A stretch of DNA of 64,000 bases from Linum tenue (Eukaryota > Streptophyta > Magnoliopsida > Malpighiales > Linaceae), in contig CAMGYJ010000007.1 of the NCBI GenBank assembly GCA_946122785.1, forward strand, positions 6,340,909-6,404,908, in the 5' to 3' direction. Below are positions 33,964 to 45,622 of this stretch, in pieces. Position numbers and translations under genes: made by a program. The stretch's first letter is position 1; every line of letters begins with the position of its first letter. The notes under the pieces are model-generated. The model did not search any database. It was not told the origin of the DNA and was given only the letters and a program-made list of their open reading frames with translations.

Positions 33964-34904
33964 TGCTCTTCTCTTCTCCGAGCAGAAAGTGGGAAGCAGG
34001 ACTGGCGAGAGTCAGAGAGAGATGAGAAAGAGGGGTTTTGGACAAATCATTGATCGTTGATTTTGCGGAGGTTTGTGATTTGGGCTTTCCGGAATGGGCT
34101 TCTGGAAGGAAATTTGGGCTTTTGCTATATGAAAGAGAGGTCGGCGACTACATAAGGGTGGTAGAATGGTAGTCCAACCCATGATCGGGGTATTTGACCG
34201 CTTCCGATTAAATCAACGCGGGAAATTTTTGGTTCTTCACATTGATCGAGTATGGAATGAGTATGAATCTAATTCACAAAGACATTGATAGTATTGAACA
34301 TGTATGGTTTTGGACTCTCTCGCCTTATACACACTCGTGTCTGCACCAATAAGAGTAGTTCCTCATATATATATAAAAAAATTGGGATTATATTGAAACT
34401 TATTAATAAGAAGAAAGGAAATTCAAATAAATAATTAATGAAAGATATATAGTGGACACCCAATCTAAAATCTAATTTGTTGTTCTTTCATACTCTGTTC
34501 TTCAATTCGAACCCTCTATCATATGTACCAATTTCATTCTTTGTTTACTTTGCTTTGGCTTACATATGGATTAATGAATATCTACAATTGAATGCTTTGA
34601 TTTCATGATTTGTTAGGTACTTTTAGTGTTATGGGGATGGGGTATCTGAAAATGTTCAGTAATCCACATTAAATATATGGGGCGAGTATTATCTATGAGT
34701 ATATGAAAATCATGTGTATAGGGCTGAATTTACAAAACCTTCCTCACAAGAATATGAGATGGTTAAAGGTTCGATTATTTAGAAATGGGGATGGTTTAGG
34801 GAAACCAACTCCATTGTCATCCCTACATAAAGTTGGTCGATTGGGTTAATGGATTTATGTGAATTACCATTTACTACCTTAGTATCTAAGCTTTCATATA
34901 TTTA
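33964..34904. other. Upstream/intergenic, no gene seen
   Basis: AT-rich spacer with no supported ORF between the DUF155 gene and the transposon nest. Confidence 0.55.
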
Positions 34905-35165
34905 CTTATCTCAAACTTGACGGAGTCTTGTAATCAACATCTTTTCCCCAAAATACCAAACTTACTAAAAAAATGTAAAATACAATTGTATAACCAAAAC
35001 TTTCGCGTTTGTGTCAATAATAGCAAAATTTGGAGAAATACCACTTATAGTCACTTCCGTCCAATTCTTTAACGGTGTCATCTAACAAATTGACTAGACT
35101 AACAGAAACGTTGACATCGCGATGTTTGGTCAGTAACATTGTCATGTGGATTTAAATTTAAAAAA
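34905..35165 (+). repeat. Left arm of the diverged inverted repeat
   Basis: Matches the minus strand of 42011-42320 over several conserved words with indels; boundaries are approximate. Confidence 0.65.
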
Positions 35166-35657
35166 AAAATATTTCCCCTCTTATCTTCTTTCCCCTTTCG
35201 TTCCCCTGCCGCCGCTCCCGTTAGACTGATCTTCTTTTTCAGTTCCAAATTTCCTTACCCCGACGTGGCTCTCTTTTTGTTCCTCCCTTGCGCAAGCTCG
35301 ACGAGAAGGTTTCCTCACCATATTCCACCCAGGATCGAGGCGAAGGGAAGGGTATTCTACAACACCACCAAATCATTCCTAGGTCATTTTGGGTTGGCTT
35401 TGTGCCCCATTCTGATTTGAGGTCGGAGGCGGGAGAATTGCTTCTCTCAGAAGGAGGGATTCCAACAATCATCGACGAACAATGACTTGGAGAAGGTCTA
35501 GCTAGTGCTGGAACAAATACGCCCTGTTTCAAAATTCGCAGGCGACAAACTCACCAAATCGATCTAATTCGGTGTCGGAAAGCTGAAGAAAAGACTTCCT
35601 CATTGGGGTTCTCCAGCTCGTGTCTCCAATCGAAACAAGGGCGGAGCAACTCGATTA
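35166..35657. other. Interior of the inverted-repeat element, left of Copia-2
   Basis: GC-richer, gene-like sequence with short ORFs on both strands but no recognised domain. It continues after Copia-2 at 40476. Confidence 0.5.
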
Positions 35658-35828
35658 TGTTGGACTATATTGTAAAGTAGACTTAGTTTAAGTACCTTGT
35701 TGTAATGTTTGTTTATATTATGTACTGTTTTGTTATTTTACTTATTTACAGCTGTATATATTGTATCACGAACAGTGTAAATTTCACCTTTGATGAAATA
35801 AAATAAGTAGCCTTTTTGCCTCCCAACA
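35658..35828 (+). repeat. Copia-2 5' LTR
   Basis: 171 bp, begins TGTTGGACTATATTG and ends CCTCCCAACA. Confidence 0.97.
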
Positions 35829-35840
35829 TGGTATCAGAGC
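35829..35840 (+). other. Copia-2 primer-binding site
   Basis: TGGTATCAGAGC immediately follows the 5' LTR and complements initiator tRNA-Met. Confidence 0.95.
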
Positions 35841-35902
35841 AAAATCGTTTCTAGAGAGTTCTTTCCGTTTCGTCTCTTTTCTTGCTTCCGCGTTCTCTTT
35901 CC

Positions 35903-38900
35903 ATGGCGACTTCTTCCGCCTCTTCCTCTTCGTTCCAGCCGCCGTTGCCGATCTCGGCGACGCTCGCACCAAATCACCCGTACTTCATCAGTTCTGGCGA
36001 TTCGTCCACGGCGCAGCTTGTTTCCGTCGTTCTCACCGGTCCGAATTATCATTCCTGGGCTAGATCGATGAGATTTGGGCTTCTGTCGAAGAACAAGATC
36101 TCCTTCGTCGATCCTTCCGTCCCGACGCCTCCTGCTGGCGATCCGCTCTTCCAGGCCTAGCAGATGTGTGACACGCTCGTCCTCGGGTGGATTCTCCGGT
36201 CGCTCTCGCCGGAGATTGCACAGAGCGTTCTCTGGCTCAACACTGCGGTCGAAGTTTGGCGAGATCTCCAGGAGCGCTTCAGCATCGCAGATCTAGTTCG
36301 CGTCGCTGATCTACAGGATGAGATCTATGGTCTCAAACAAGGCGATCTTTCTGTAAGTGCGTTCTTCACTAGATTTAGGGTTCTTTGGGACGAGTTGATG
36401 ACTTACCATCCTGTGCGATCTTGTGCATGTGTTCCTCGCTGTTCTTGTGCTGAGTACATGAGAGTAGATCAGGTTATTAGGTTCTTGAGAGGTTTGAATG
36501 AGGATTTTGAGTCTGTTAGGTGTTCGATACTGTTAATGGATCCTCTGCCTCCCATTAACAAGGTCTTCTCCATGATAGCCCAGCATGAGCGTCAGATTAG
36601 GAACCCTAACCCTAAACCTGTCAATCCTATGGCCTGTGTTGTTCAGTCTGGTCCTCATAGGGGGAATAATCAGTCGAAAAGGCCTGTTTGTTCGTTTTGT
36701 GGCTTGACTGGGCATACTGTTGATCGTTGCTACAAGAAACATGGTTATCCACCAGGGTATAAGCCACGTCCTAGAGTCAATGTTGTGGTTAGTGAGTCTG
36801 TTGACACTAACAATTCTGGTTCTAGTGAGAACGGAAGTGTTCCTTCCGATTCTGTTGTTTTGACACAGCAGCAGTATAGAGCATTGTTTGCTCAGAGTCA
36901 CCCTCAGGCTCTTCCTCCTCCAGTCCCTACTGTGAACTCTATCACCACTGGAGGTTGTGTCAAGCAGTCTTATCCATCACACACTGCATTCCTGGCTTCT
37001 TCCTCAGGTGCTTCCTCAAGCCAGGATGGAGGTAAGTTTATTCTTGCCAATTCTATGGTTGTTAACACATCTAAATGGATTTTAGATAGTGGTGCTTCTG
37101 ATCATGTGGTGTCTGATATTGCTTGTTTATTATCACCTGTTGCTGTGTGTGATGTGTTTGTATCATTACCGAATGGTTCTCGAGTTCCTGTTACTCATAT
37201 AGGTTCGGTTAGGCTAAATGACCAGTTAATTCTGCAGCGAGTTCTTTTAATACCTAATTTTGGTTTTAACTTGATCTCAGTTAGCAAATTAAGCAAAGAT
37301 TCGTCATGTTCTTTGACGTTTTTTACTGATCATTGCTTACTACAGGATCTGGCTTCCCACAAGATGATTGGTATAGCTAGAGAGAGCGGTGGACTTTACT
37401 GTTTTTCAGAAACAGTGCACACCTCAGCTCCTCTGCCTCTACCAATGTCTTCACCCTGTCCAGATTCTTCTGTTTTTTCAGTGCTGTTTGATAAGACTGT
37501 TCATGATTTTGATCTTTGGCATTTTCGCCTAGGTCATGTATCTTTGTCTCGTTTACAAACTCTAGCATCTAGAATAAGGGGTATTGATTCTAAATGTACA
37601 AAACACTGCTCTGTTTGCCCACTGGCCAAACAGAAACGTCTTCCCTTTATGGTAAGTGAGTCCCAAGCTGTGAATATGTTTGATCTCGTACATACTGACA
37701 TTTGGGGTCCTTATAGTGTTCCTACTTTTGAGGGTCATCGTTATTTTTTGACCATAGTAGATGATTTTTCACGTAATACATGGGTTTACCTTATGCATAA
37801 GAAATCTGAAGCTCGACCTTTGATTCAGAATTTTGTTGCTCATGTTCAAAACCAATACAATGTTAGGATAAAGACACTTAGGTCAGATAATGGTCAGGAG
37901 TTTCAGATGCGTGCATTTTTTGATTCCTTGGGTATTGTGCATCAGACAACTTGTGTAGAGTCTTCTCAGCAAAATGGTCGGGTGGAGCGCAAGCAGCAGC
38001 ACATCATTGCTGTTGCTCGAGCTCTTTTGTTTCAGTCTTCTCTTTCTTCACGTTTTTGGGGTCATGCTGTGTTACATGCCACTTTTTTGATTAATAGAGT
38101 TCCTAGTCCAGTCTTAGGTGATAAGTCTCCCTATGAACTGCTTCATGATTCTGTTCCAGATTACAATAGTTTTCGTGTGTTTGGTTGCTTGGCTTATGCG
38201 TCTACCTTGTCTCATAATCGTCCCAAGTTTCAACCTAGAGCAGATCCTTGTGTTTTTCTAGGATTTCCTTTTGCCACTAAGGGTTATAAACTTTATAACT
38301 TAGCTACCAATTCTGTTTTTGAATCTAGAGATGTGGTCTTCCACGAGTCTATTTTTCCCTTCTTTCATAAAAGTCAAAATCTGGATTCAGTTGAGTTTGC
38401 ATTTCCTGTCATTCAGGTTTTGCCTTCTGCTGCGGTTACACCTCATGGTGCAAACACAGTGGATGGCATAGTTCATTCCATAAATCCCGACCCACATATA
38501 GAAGTTCCTTCTTCTTCTACTGTTTCTGACAACGATGATGGAGCACCACCTCCTGAGTATCCTCCTATTTTTGATTCTGCACCTTCTGGCAGACCTGCTA
38601 GGAATAGACAACGTCCTGCTCGATTGCAAGATTATGTCTGTAACTCTGCAGTGGGCTCCTCTGTTCCATATCCATTATCCTCGGTTATTTCTGACACTAA
38701 CCTTGCTAATGGTCACTCTAGTTTTGTGAATGCAGTAAGTTCTATTTCAGAACCTACTAGTTATCATGAGGCAGCAAAGGATGAAAGATGGAATGCTGCT
38801 GTCAACACTGAACTGGATGCACTAATCAGAACAAAAACGTGGACTATTGTCCTACGACCACCAGGAGTCAAACCCATTGGTAATAAATGGGTCTTTAAGG

Positions 38901-40291
38901 TAAAATTTCATCCTGATGGAACTATTGAGCGTTTTAAAGCTCGATTAGTTGCAAAAGGATATACTCAAACAGAAGGTATAGATTATTTAGATACCTTTTC
39001 ACCAGTTGCTAAATTAACAACTGTTAGGGCTTTACTTGCTTTAGCTTCAATTAAAGGATGGCATTTACATCAGCTAGATGTAAATAATGTTTTTTTGCAT
39101 GGTGAACTAGATGAAGATGTGTACATGAAAGTTCCCTTAGGTTTAAATCTTCCTCCCAATTCTGGTGATGTTGTGTGCAAATTGAATAAATCACTTTATG
39201 GCCTAAAACAGGCTAGTAGGCAGTGGAATCACAAGTTAACTGAATTCCTTTTGAATGCTGGTTATCAACAGTCAAAATCTTATTACTCATTATTTACAAA
39301 ACACAAGGATGGTCAGTTTTTAGCCTTGCTTGTTTATGTAGATGATATAATTTTGGCTGGTGATTACTTGTCTGAAATAGAAAATCTTAAGAAAGGCTTA
39401 GATGATGCATTCAAAATCAAAGATTTAGGACATGTTAAATACTTTCTTGGACTGGAAATTGCGCGTAAATCAACTGGAATTTCTCTGTGCCAAAGAAAGT
39501 ATGTCTTGGATCTCTTGTCTGATTCTGGTTTGTTGGCTGCTAAACCTGTTAGCACGCCTTGTAATCCAGGAATTCGGCTGTCTAGTAAGACTGGTACTTT
39601 ACTTGATGATGCTTCGGTCTATCGTCGTTTGGTAGGACGTTTATTATATTTGTGTAACACGCGTCCTGATATAGCGTTTGCTGTACATCAGTTGACTCAG
39701 TTCATGAGTGCGCCCACTGATGTACATTTGCAAGCTGCTTATCGTGTTCTTCATTATCTGAAAGGAAATCCAGGTCTTGGTTTATTCTTTCCTAGTAATT
39801 CAGAACTAACTCTAAAGGCTTTTTCAGACAGTGATTGGGCTGGATGTCCTGATTCTCGGCGTTCCACAACAGGCTTCTGTGTGTTTTTAGGTAACTCGTT
39901 AATTGCTTGGCGTTCCAAGAAACAGAAAACCATTTCTCGGTCTTCCACTGAGGCTGAGTATAGAGCCATGGCAGATTTAACTTGTGAAACTCAATGGTTA
40001 CATTACTTGTTTGCTGCTTTGGGTGTTTCGTTTTCTGCTCCTAGCATTCTATATTCTGATAGTCAGTCGGCTATACGCATTGCTGAAAACCCAGTTGCAC
40101 ATGAACGTACCAAGCACATAGAGTTAGATTGCCATCTAACTCGTGATAAGATAGCTTCTGGTTTGATTAAAGTGCTGCATATTTCGACTACTAACCAGGT
40201 TGCTGATCTCTTTACAAAGTCTTTGCCTACTGCAGTATTTTCTGTTTTGCAGTCCAAGCTGGGCACTCTGGATATTCATGCTCCAGCTTGA
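35903..40291 (+). pseudogene. Copia-2 gag-pol with one in-frame TAG
   Basis: One reading frame starting at the ATG at 35903 (MATSSASSSS) or the less likely 35882 and running to the TGA at 40289-40291, broken only by TAG at 36158-36160 early in gag. After it come the rest of gag, one zinc knuckle (CSFCGLTGHTVDRC), protease (WILDSGASDHV), integrase (HFRLGH, CSVCPLAKQK, VHTDIWGPY, LRSDNGQEF, NGRVERK), reverse transcriptase (LDVNNVFLHG, LLVYVDDIILAG) and RNase H (DSDWAGCPDSRRSTTGF, SSTEAEYRAM). All catalytic motifs are present. Related gag proteins have Trp here, so a single G-to-A change of TGG to TAG is the simplest cause. It could still move if gag is supplied by sister copies. A UAG-CAG context is mildly leaky in plants, so low readthrough is conceivable. 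Confidence 0.93.
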
Positions 40292-40299
40292 GGGGGGGG
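40291..40299 (+). other. Copia-2 polypurine tract
   Basis: AGGGGGGGG abuts the 3' LTR and overlaps the stop codon of the polyprotein. Confidence 0.9.
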
Positions 40300-40470
40300 T
40301 GTTGGACTATATTGTAAAGTAGACTTAGTTTAAGTACCTTGTTGTAATGTTTGTTTATATTATGTACTGTTTTGTTATTTTACTTATTTACAGCTGTATA
40401 TATTGTATCACGAACAGTGTAAATTTCACCTTTGATGAAATAAAATAAGTAGCCTTTTTGCCTCCCAACA
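40300..40470 (+). repeat. Copia-2 3' LTR
   Basis: 171 bp, same sequence as 35658-35828. Confidence 0.97.
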
Positions 40471-40596
40471 GATTAAGGGGCAAAGTTGGATCTTCTCCAA
40501 GCTTATAGATCTAAATGGCGGTTGACGACGAAGAAGAAGTATAAGATGATCAGGTATTAGGGATCTGCTCTCTTTTCACTAGTGAATTGCTGCAAG

Positions 40597-41356
40597 TAGG
40601 GGTGAACAAACATACTCGCAAACCGACCCACCCGTCCAAACCGACCCAACCCACCCATATTTATCGCTAAAACAAAGATTTTGGGTTGGGTGAGCGTTTT
40701 GTTTTGTACAACCCGCCTCTTTTGGGTTGAGTTTGGATTTTGGATTACACAACCCGTAGAACCCGACCCAACCTGTGTTCCAACTATTAGTATGAGTTCG
40801 TATCTAAAAAATATTTATGTCGTATATAGCCATACTTATGAGAAAATTAAGATATTTCGCCATGTTTTTCTCTCATGATCTCCCTAATCTAATGCATTAT
40901 TCGACTTAAAGTTTAGACATAAATTGAATATAGTTATGATTCACGTAATCGTTTTTCTTGTGTACAATTTTAATAGAATAACATATTGTGGGTGCGTTTG
41001 TTTATAACCTTGTTAGCCTATTTCAACAAATATCGTAAAAAAACTAGACATATTTTGAAGTAAATCACATTTTATTAAAATTCAAACAACATTTGTGAAT
41101 TTTGATACCTTTCACCACGGTTTATTCGTTTGAAATTTTAATTAGTTATAAAATATTTTTATGATGTAGAATAATTATATATTTTATGTTGGGTTGGGTT
41201 TTTACTTAAAAATATCACCAACCCGATCCAACCCAATTAGAAACAAACCGTAGGGTTTACATTTTTTTGGGTGGGTTTGATATTTTCCAAACTGTAGTGC
41301 ATGGGTTGGGTGATAAAATGGCTAAACCCGGACCACCCGACCCATGTACACCCCTA
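40597..41356. mobile_element. Non-autonomous hAT element
   Basis: 760 bp, ends TAGGGGTG / CACCCCTA, exact 8-bp duplication GCTGCAAG (40589-40596 and 41357-41364), subterminal runs of CCGACCCAACCC and GGGTTGGGTT. AT-rich interior without transposase. It lies inside the inverted-repeat element. Confidence 0.94.
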
Positions 41357-41614
41357 GCTGCAAGGGAGGGATTAGAGATTTGCGGGGAGGAGGAAGGGCA
41401 TGATGTTCACACGGGCATCGATTAGGGTTAGAGATGGAAGATAAATCTTCTGGGTTTTTGCAGGTCTTCGAGAAGATGGTGGCTGAGCATTACTCACCGT
41501 CGCCGCCGCCAGGTTTGGAGGAAGGAGATGACTAGTAGGGGATAGGGGAAAATTAAGGGATAAATTATTTTATGTTATTTTTTTTTTCAAAATTAATTAT
41601 TTTATAACTCAAAA
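41357..41614. other. Interior of the inverted-repeat element, right part
   Basis: Includes a short GC-rich gene-like stretch (TTAGGGTTAGAGATGGAAG region) and an AT-rich tail that leads into the right arm. No supported ORF. Confidence 0.45.
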
Positions 41615-42010
41615 TGTTATAAACGCGCTGCTACGGACCGGGAAATCGCCGGAATCGACAAAGCAAGAATACGAAAGCGAGAATCGAAAAACACAGACAC
41701 ACGATTTACATGGTTCACTAACACGATATGTGTTAGCTAGTCCACGGGTGAGAGAGAGTCAGTTTCACTATATCGAGGAGTTTTTAGATTACAGAGGAGT
41801 ATGAGAAGTATCTATAGTACTTCTCCATGTGGGTCTAAACCTAATCCAATCTGTCAAAGGAAAACGGTTACAGACCAGGCCCAGAACCCGAACCCAAATA
41901 ACATTGAGCCCATACACCACGTTGCCCCTGGACCCCACTCGCTGACCGGGCAGCGAGACCCCCGATTACCAGTCGTAACGGCTGATAGTCCGATTCAAGT
42001 CACATCAACA
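41615..42010 (-). mobile_element. Solo LTR
   Basis: 396 bp, TG...CA ends, exact 5-bp duplication CAAAA (41610-41614 and 42011-42015), with no interior or second LTR beside it. Read on the minus strand it begins TGTTGATGTGACTTG and has a promoter-like TATAGATAC before a GT-rich end, so it stood in minus orientation. Unequal recombination between two LTRs is the usual origin. Confidence 0.88.
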
Positions 42011-42320
42011 CAAAATTTAACGACATGGCAATGATATGATGATTTGTCTCTTATATGTGGGATGATTTGGCATTCTAGTCAGTCTAACGTTAACCTAATT
42101 GACGAAGTCGCGAACACTGCTAAAGTTTATAACGGAAGTGACTATATTTGTCATGAAACTTTCAAAATTCTGGCTATAAGTGGTATTTCACCAAATTTTG
42201 TTGTTATTGGCACAAACGCGAAAATTTTTGACTATACAAGTATATTTTGCCTAAAATTTTTTTTGCAACCATTCATTACATTGACTAAAATTTATCAAAA
42301 TACATAAAGTTTGAGCTAGA
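42011..42320 (-). repeat. Right arm of the diverged inverted repeat
   Basis: Reverse complement is similar to 34905-35165. The solo LTR inserted at its inner edge. Confidence 0.65.
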
Positions 42321-42756
42321 TCGTTGTAGTGTCTACCAGATTTTGTGACGGATTGCTGGAGACCGAAACGGTTTTAGCCATATCGTCGCCAACAAACATG
42401 ATCCAATTTGCAAATCGGTTTGAGGAGTTTCCACGACTCTTGCCCAACATAGGTTGATACTCATGCTCTATAGTAAAAGTTGTATAGTAGTACTTCTTAA
42501 ATCAATGTTGCACTGTAGCTAACAAACTGAATATGTGCATAATATATGAACACCGCGAATATTTCATTTCCATTTCCCTTGTAGATCATAGAGCAAGCGA
42601 TACACTGAGTAGCTTTACAAATAATTCCAGTTAACAATGTATACAAGAACACATATATCCATCCAGCGCTGAATTGAATACATTTCACGAATTAGCCCAG
42701 AAATCAAACAAACAAACAAGCTAAGGGATGTGAAAACTTTGTGATAGTTATCACTG
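42321..42756. other. 3' flank of the AP2-like gene
   Basis: Spacer and probable 3' UTR; no separate gene. Confidence 0.55.
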
Positions 42757-45506
42757 CTATTGCTCCCGCTTGTGTGAGTACCAATACTGGTTGCTGCTGG
42801 GTTGGAAGAAGTGACCGACGTTCGGCGACGACGAGGAAGAAGAGCCGCCGCCGCCGGCCATATACGCGCTCGGTCTATTCACATTATTAGTATTACTAGA
42901 CGAAGATGACAAGAATCCTGATGATGCTGCTGCAACTTGCTGCGAGGTTGAGGCCGGCCACTTGGGGACGCCGTCGCTATTAACAACAACGCCGGTCAAT
43001 TGATTGTGATGCGCCCAGCTGCCCTTTATTTCCTGCCACACACGACACAACGTACGAAACAGACTCGTCAGGACAAAAAAAAGCTAGTCAAATGAGCTAT
43101 CGTTCACTGATTCAATTCAACCGGCCGTGGACCCGTGGTGGTGTGATTAAGGTGCGTACCGGGTCAAAGGTGGACGGCGACGGAGACGGCGGCGGCGGCC
43201 AAGTTTGGAGGGTGTTGGAGGCGATGTTAATTGCCAGCCCGTGAAGTGGCTGGAAACCGAAAGGTCCTGCTGCTCTGCTGCTGCTGCTAGTGGTAGCTTT
43301 GTCGACCTTTTTCCCATTGGGTGCCGTTGAGTTTGGTGATGATGATGATGATATTCCCAACCTTAGATCGAGATCGTCCTCGCGGCGTCCTGTGATTCCC
43401 CATTAGAAAAGGAATATTAGTTGTTTTGATTGTGGATATTACGTACCGTCGGTTAATTAATTACTAGTCGAATGGTGATGTCGGACGTACCGGAAGTGTT
43501 GGTGTCGAGTTCTCGTGGCTGGATATTTGCCGGGGTTGCGGTGCCACTGTAACCAATGGTCGTCTTATCGTCGTAAGCTCTGATCAAAGTAAATAAAAAT
43601 GAGATCAAATTTCACTATTTATGTTGAAAAATATTATTTTTAACGAAACCCTGAAATAGAAAATTGAAAATGAAAGTAGGAGGACCTTGCGCGGCTTCTA
43701 CTTTACCCTCACCGTCACTAAATGTATAACTTTTCCACTTAAAATCTTAGTAAAAAATGGGATACAAACGATTCAATTAAAACTAACGGATCATTTGGAT
43801 GTATCAATTGAAAAAACGAAACTACGAGATTAATTATCACATTTTTTTTTTTACAAAAATGAGTCGTTTAAAGCGAGTAAATTCCAATTATTTGTCCCTA
43901 TTGTGGTGCCTACAAAAAGAAATAATTTCAAACTCCCCGTACCAAATTACTTCATCTACCTTTTATATGGTTGAACGTTCTTTAACTTAATTATTGCAAA
44001 AACACAATTGAATCAAATTATTAATTCATTAAATTGCATGTCCAACCCAAACCTAAGATAAACGTTGACAGCAAGTTTGAAAGGAAATGTGTTAAATGGA
44101 TGGTGAAAATAGTTGACTTACTTATTGGCAAGGAGCTGGGCCATTCGGGCTTCCCATTGGCCGACGGACTTCTGAACGGTGGCGCCGCCTCTGTATTTCG
44201 AGTTTCCCCGTGAGAATCCCGTGGTCTGCCGCCGGAGAACCTGCACGAATTCCTCTTTCCCCAAATCCTTTAACTGCATCACAGCAAAACAACACAGACC
44301 CATTATTCTCGTTTTTTTTTTTCATTCATTAATTAACGATTTAATTAACTAGAATTAAGTTGATGAAATCCCTACCGCCTTCATGTCCTCGTCGTAATCG
44401 GTCAAAGTAAAGTTGATATCGGCATCCACTCCCCGGAACTTGATCGCCGCCCGATCATAAGCCCTGATCACCAAGATATAATTAAACCACCCACGTTAAT
44501 CTTAATCACCACTAAAAAAAATCCGATTATGTCGACGTGTCACAGTAACGAATAGTTAAATATTTTTTTAATTACCTGGCTGCAGCATGGGCAGTGTCGA
44601 AACCACCTAAATACACTTGCTTCCCACAGTCCCTGAGAATCATCAACCAACACAAACAAACCCCTAATCATTACCCCCCAGAAATGCCTAACTGCCGACG
44701 GAATAATTAATCATGATTACCAACGATAATTATTTTTTTATTATAAATGATGATTACATATTTACATTAGTTTCCATTTGCAGAAAGTGGGTGGGGGATG
44801 CACATCATTCAGAGGAAGATGCTTTTGTATTATTTAGAAAATAGCAATTAAATAATCAAAAAATAATTATTTCCTAATTTGGTAACCGCATTTGATTAAT
44901 GAAGTAGTTGGTTTAGTTAGTCAACCAAATTAATTACCAGATATGAGACTCCCACCGGCCGGTTCGCCGGTAAAAAGTGACCCCTCGGTACTGCGAGCTC
45001 CTCGACCTCGGCCCGCGCCGGCTCTTCCTTGGCTGCACCGCTTGCTTCGGCGGCGCCGGCGGCGAGGCCTCCGCTTCCGACAGCTTCAGCCAATGATCCG
45101 CCGCCGGCGGCGGCGTGTTGAGCTCCGGCCCCGCGCTCTCCGGGAAGAGCTGGTGGGTGGTCGGGATACTACCCTCCTTCCTCAAAATGTCGAAGGCGAA
45201 TGCGGAGGAAGCGGCGGGGATGCTGTTGAGAGAGCGGGGAAAGGGTTCTATCTCGGTGTTGATTATGTCGGAGGAGGAATCGGAATCGTTGCCGTCGTCG
45301 TCGGGGAAATCGCGATCTGGGACCCGAGCGTCCATCGTCGTCGATTGCGCAGGCGAATCGGATGATGACCGGAGCTTCTTCGCCGCCGCGGCGAGGTACG
45401 GCGGCGTCGTGTTGGGGTGGAGGAGGATGTCTAGATTGAGATCCGGAGCGGAACCAGAGGCGGCCGGAAAATAGTTGTTGCTGCTCGGAATCTTCCTCTT
45501 GCTCAT
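42757..45506 (-). CDS. AP2-like transcription factor (SMZ/SNZ/TOE3-type), miR172 target
   Basis: Seven exons join in frame to about 486 residues: 45506-44938, 44632-44576, 44463-44376, 44273-44122, 43579-43491, 43389-43160, 43032-42757. A complete first AP2 domain ([57 protein letters not shown]) follows the basic [12 protein letters not shown], a likely nuclear signal. The second AP2 domain is partial: [20 protein letters not shown] runs straight into AYDDKTTIG, lacking the YVYLG-FDTE-EAAR segment that euAP2 proteins have, as in SMZ/SNZ-like members. EAR-type repression motifs are visible near the N-terminus (DLNLDIL) and after the domain (DLDLRLGI). The C-terminal AAASSGF is encoded by a miR172 site. 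Relatives repress flowering or specify floral organs. TATA box at 45616-45622. Confidence 0.92.
42912..42932 (-). promoter_or_regulatory. miR172 target site in the AP2-like mRNA
   Basis: Minus-strand CAGCAGCATCATCAGGATTC plus a final T is nearly complementary to miR172 and matches the conserved site of AP2/TOE/SMZ mRNAs. It lies in the last exon and codes for AAASSGF, as in the family. It implies repression by cleavage or translational block as miR172 rises with age. Confidence 0.93.
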
Positions 45507-45615
45507 CGATCTATGCTGTAAATTGTGATTGGATGATCGGAGGAAGGAATCCGAGAGAGAGATGGATAAGCGAGATTGGGAATTGCTCGCTGCTGTACTT
45601 GCAGATGAGTTGTAG

Positions 45616-45622
45616 TTTTATA
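45616..45622 (-). promoter_or_regulatory. TATA box of the AP2-like gene
   Basis: Minus-strand TATAAAA about 110 bases upstream of the ATG at 45506. Confidence 0.55.

Larger units (their letters stand above)
35658..40470 (+). mobile_element. Nearly intact Copia LTR retrotransposon (Copia-2)
   Basis: 171-bp LTRs, TG...CA, identical on reading; exact 5-bp duplication GATTA (35653-35657 and 40471-40475); tRNA-iMet primer site; purine tract AGGGGGGGG next to the 3' LTR. The coding region has one in-frame stop. The features point to a very recent insertion. Its LTRs and gag differ from Copia-1, so it is another family. Confidence 0.98.
34905..42320. mobile_element. Putative element with long inverted ends (MULE-like?), filled by later insertions
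   Basis: Sequences around 34905-35165 and the reverse complement of about 42011-42320 are clearly related though diverged: both contain a TTCGCGTTTGTG word, AAATTTGG then GAAATACCACTTATAG, TAGTCACTTCCGT, and CATTG(T/C)CATGT near the inner side. Between them sit Copia-2, a hAT element and a solo LTR, each with its own TSD. Removing them leaves roughly 1.4 kb, which could be a Mutator-like element or Pack-MULE with long terminal inverted repeats. I could not fix the ends or a 9-bp duplication, and two independent insertions of one repeat in opposite orientation is the alternative. Confidence 0.5.
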
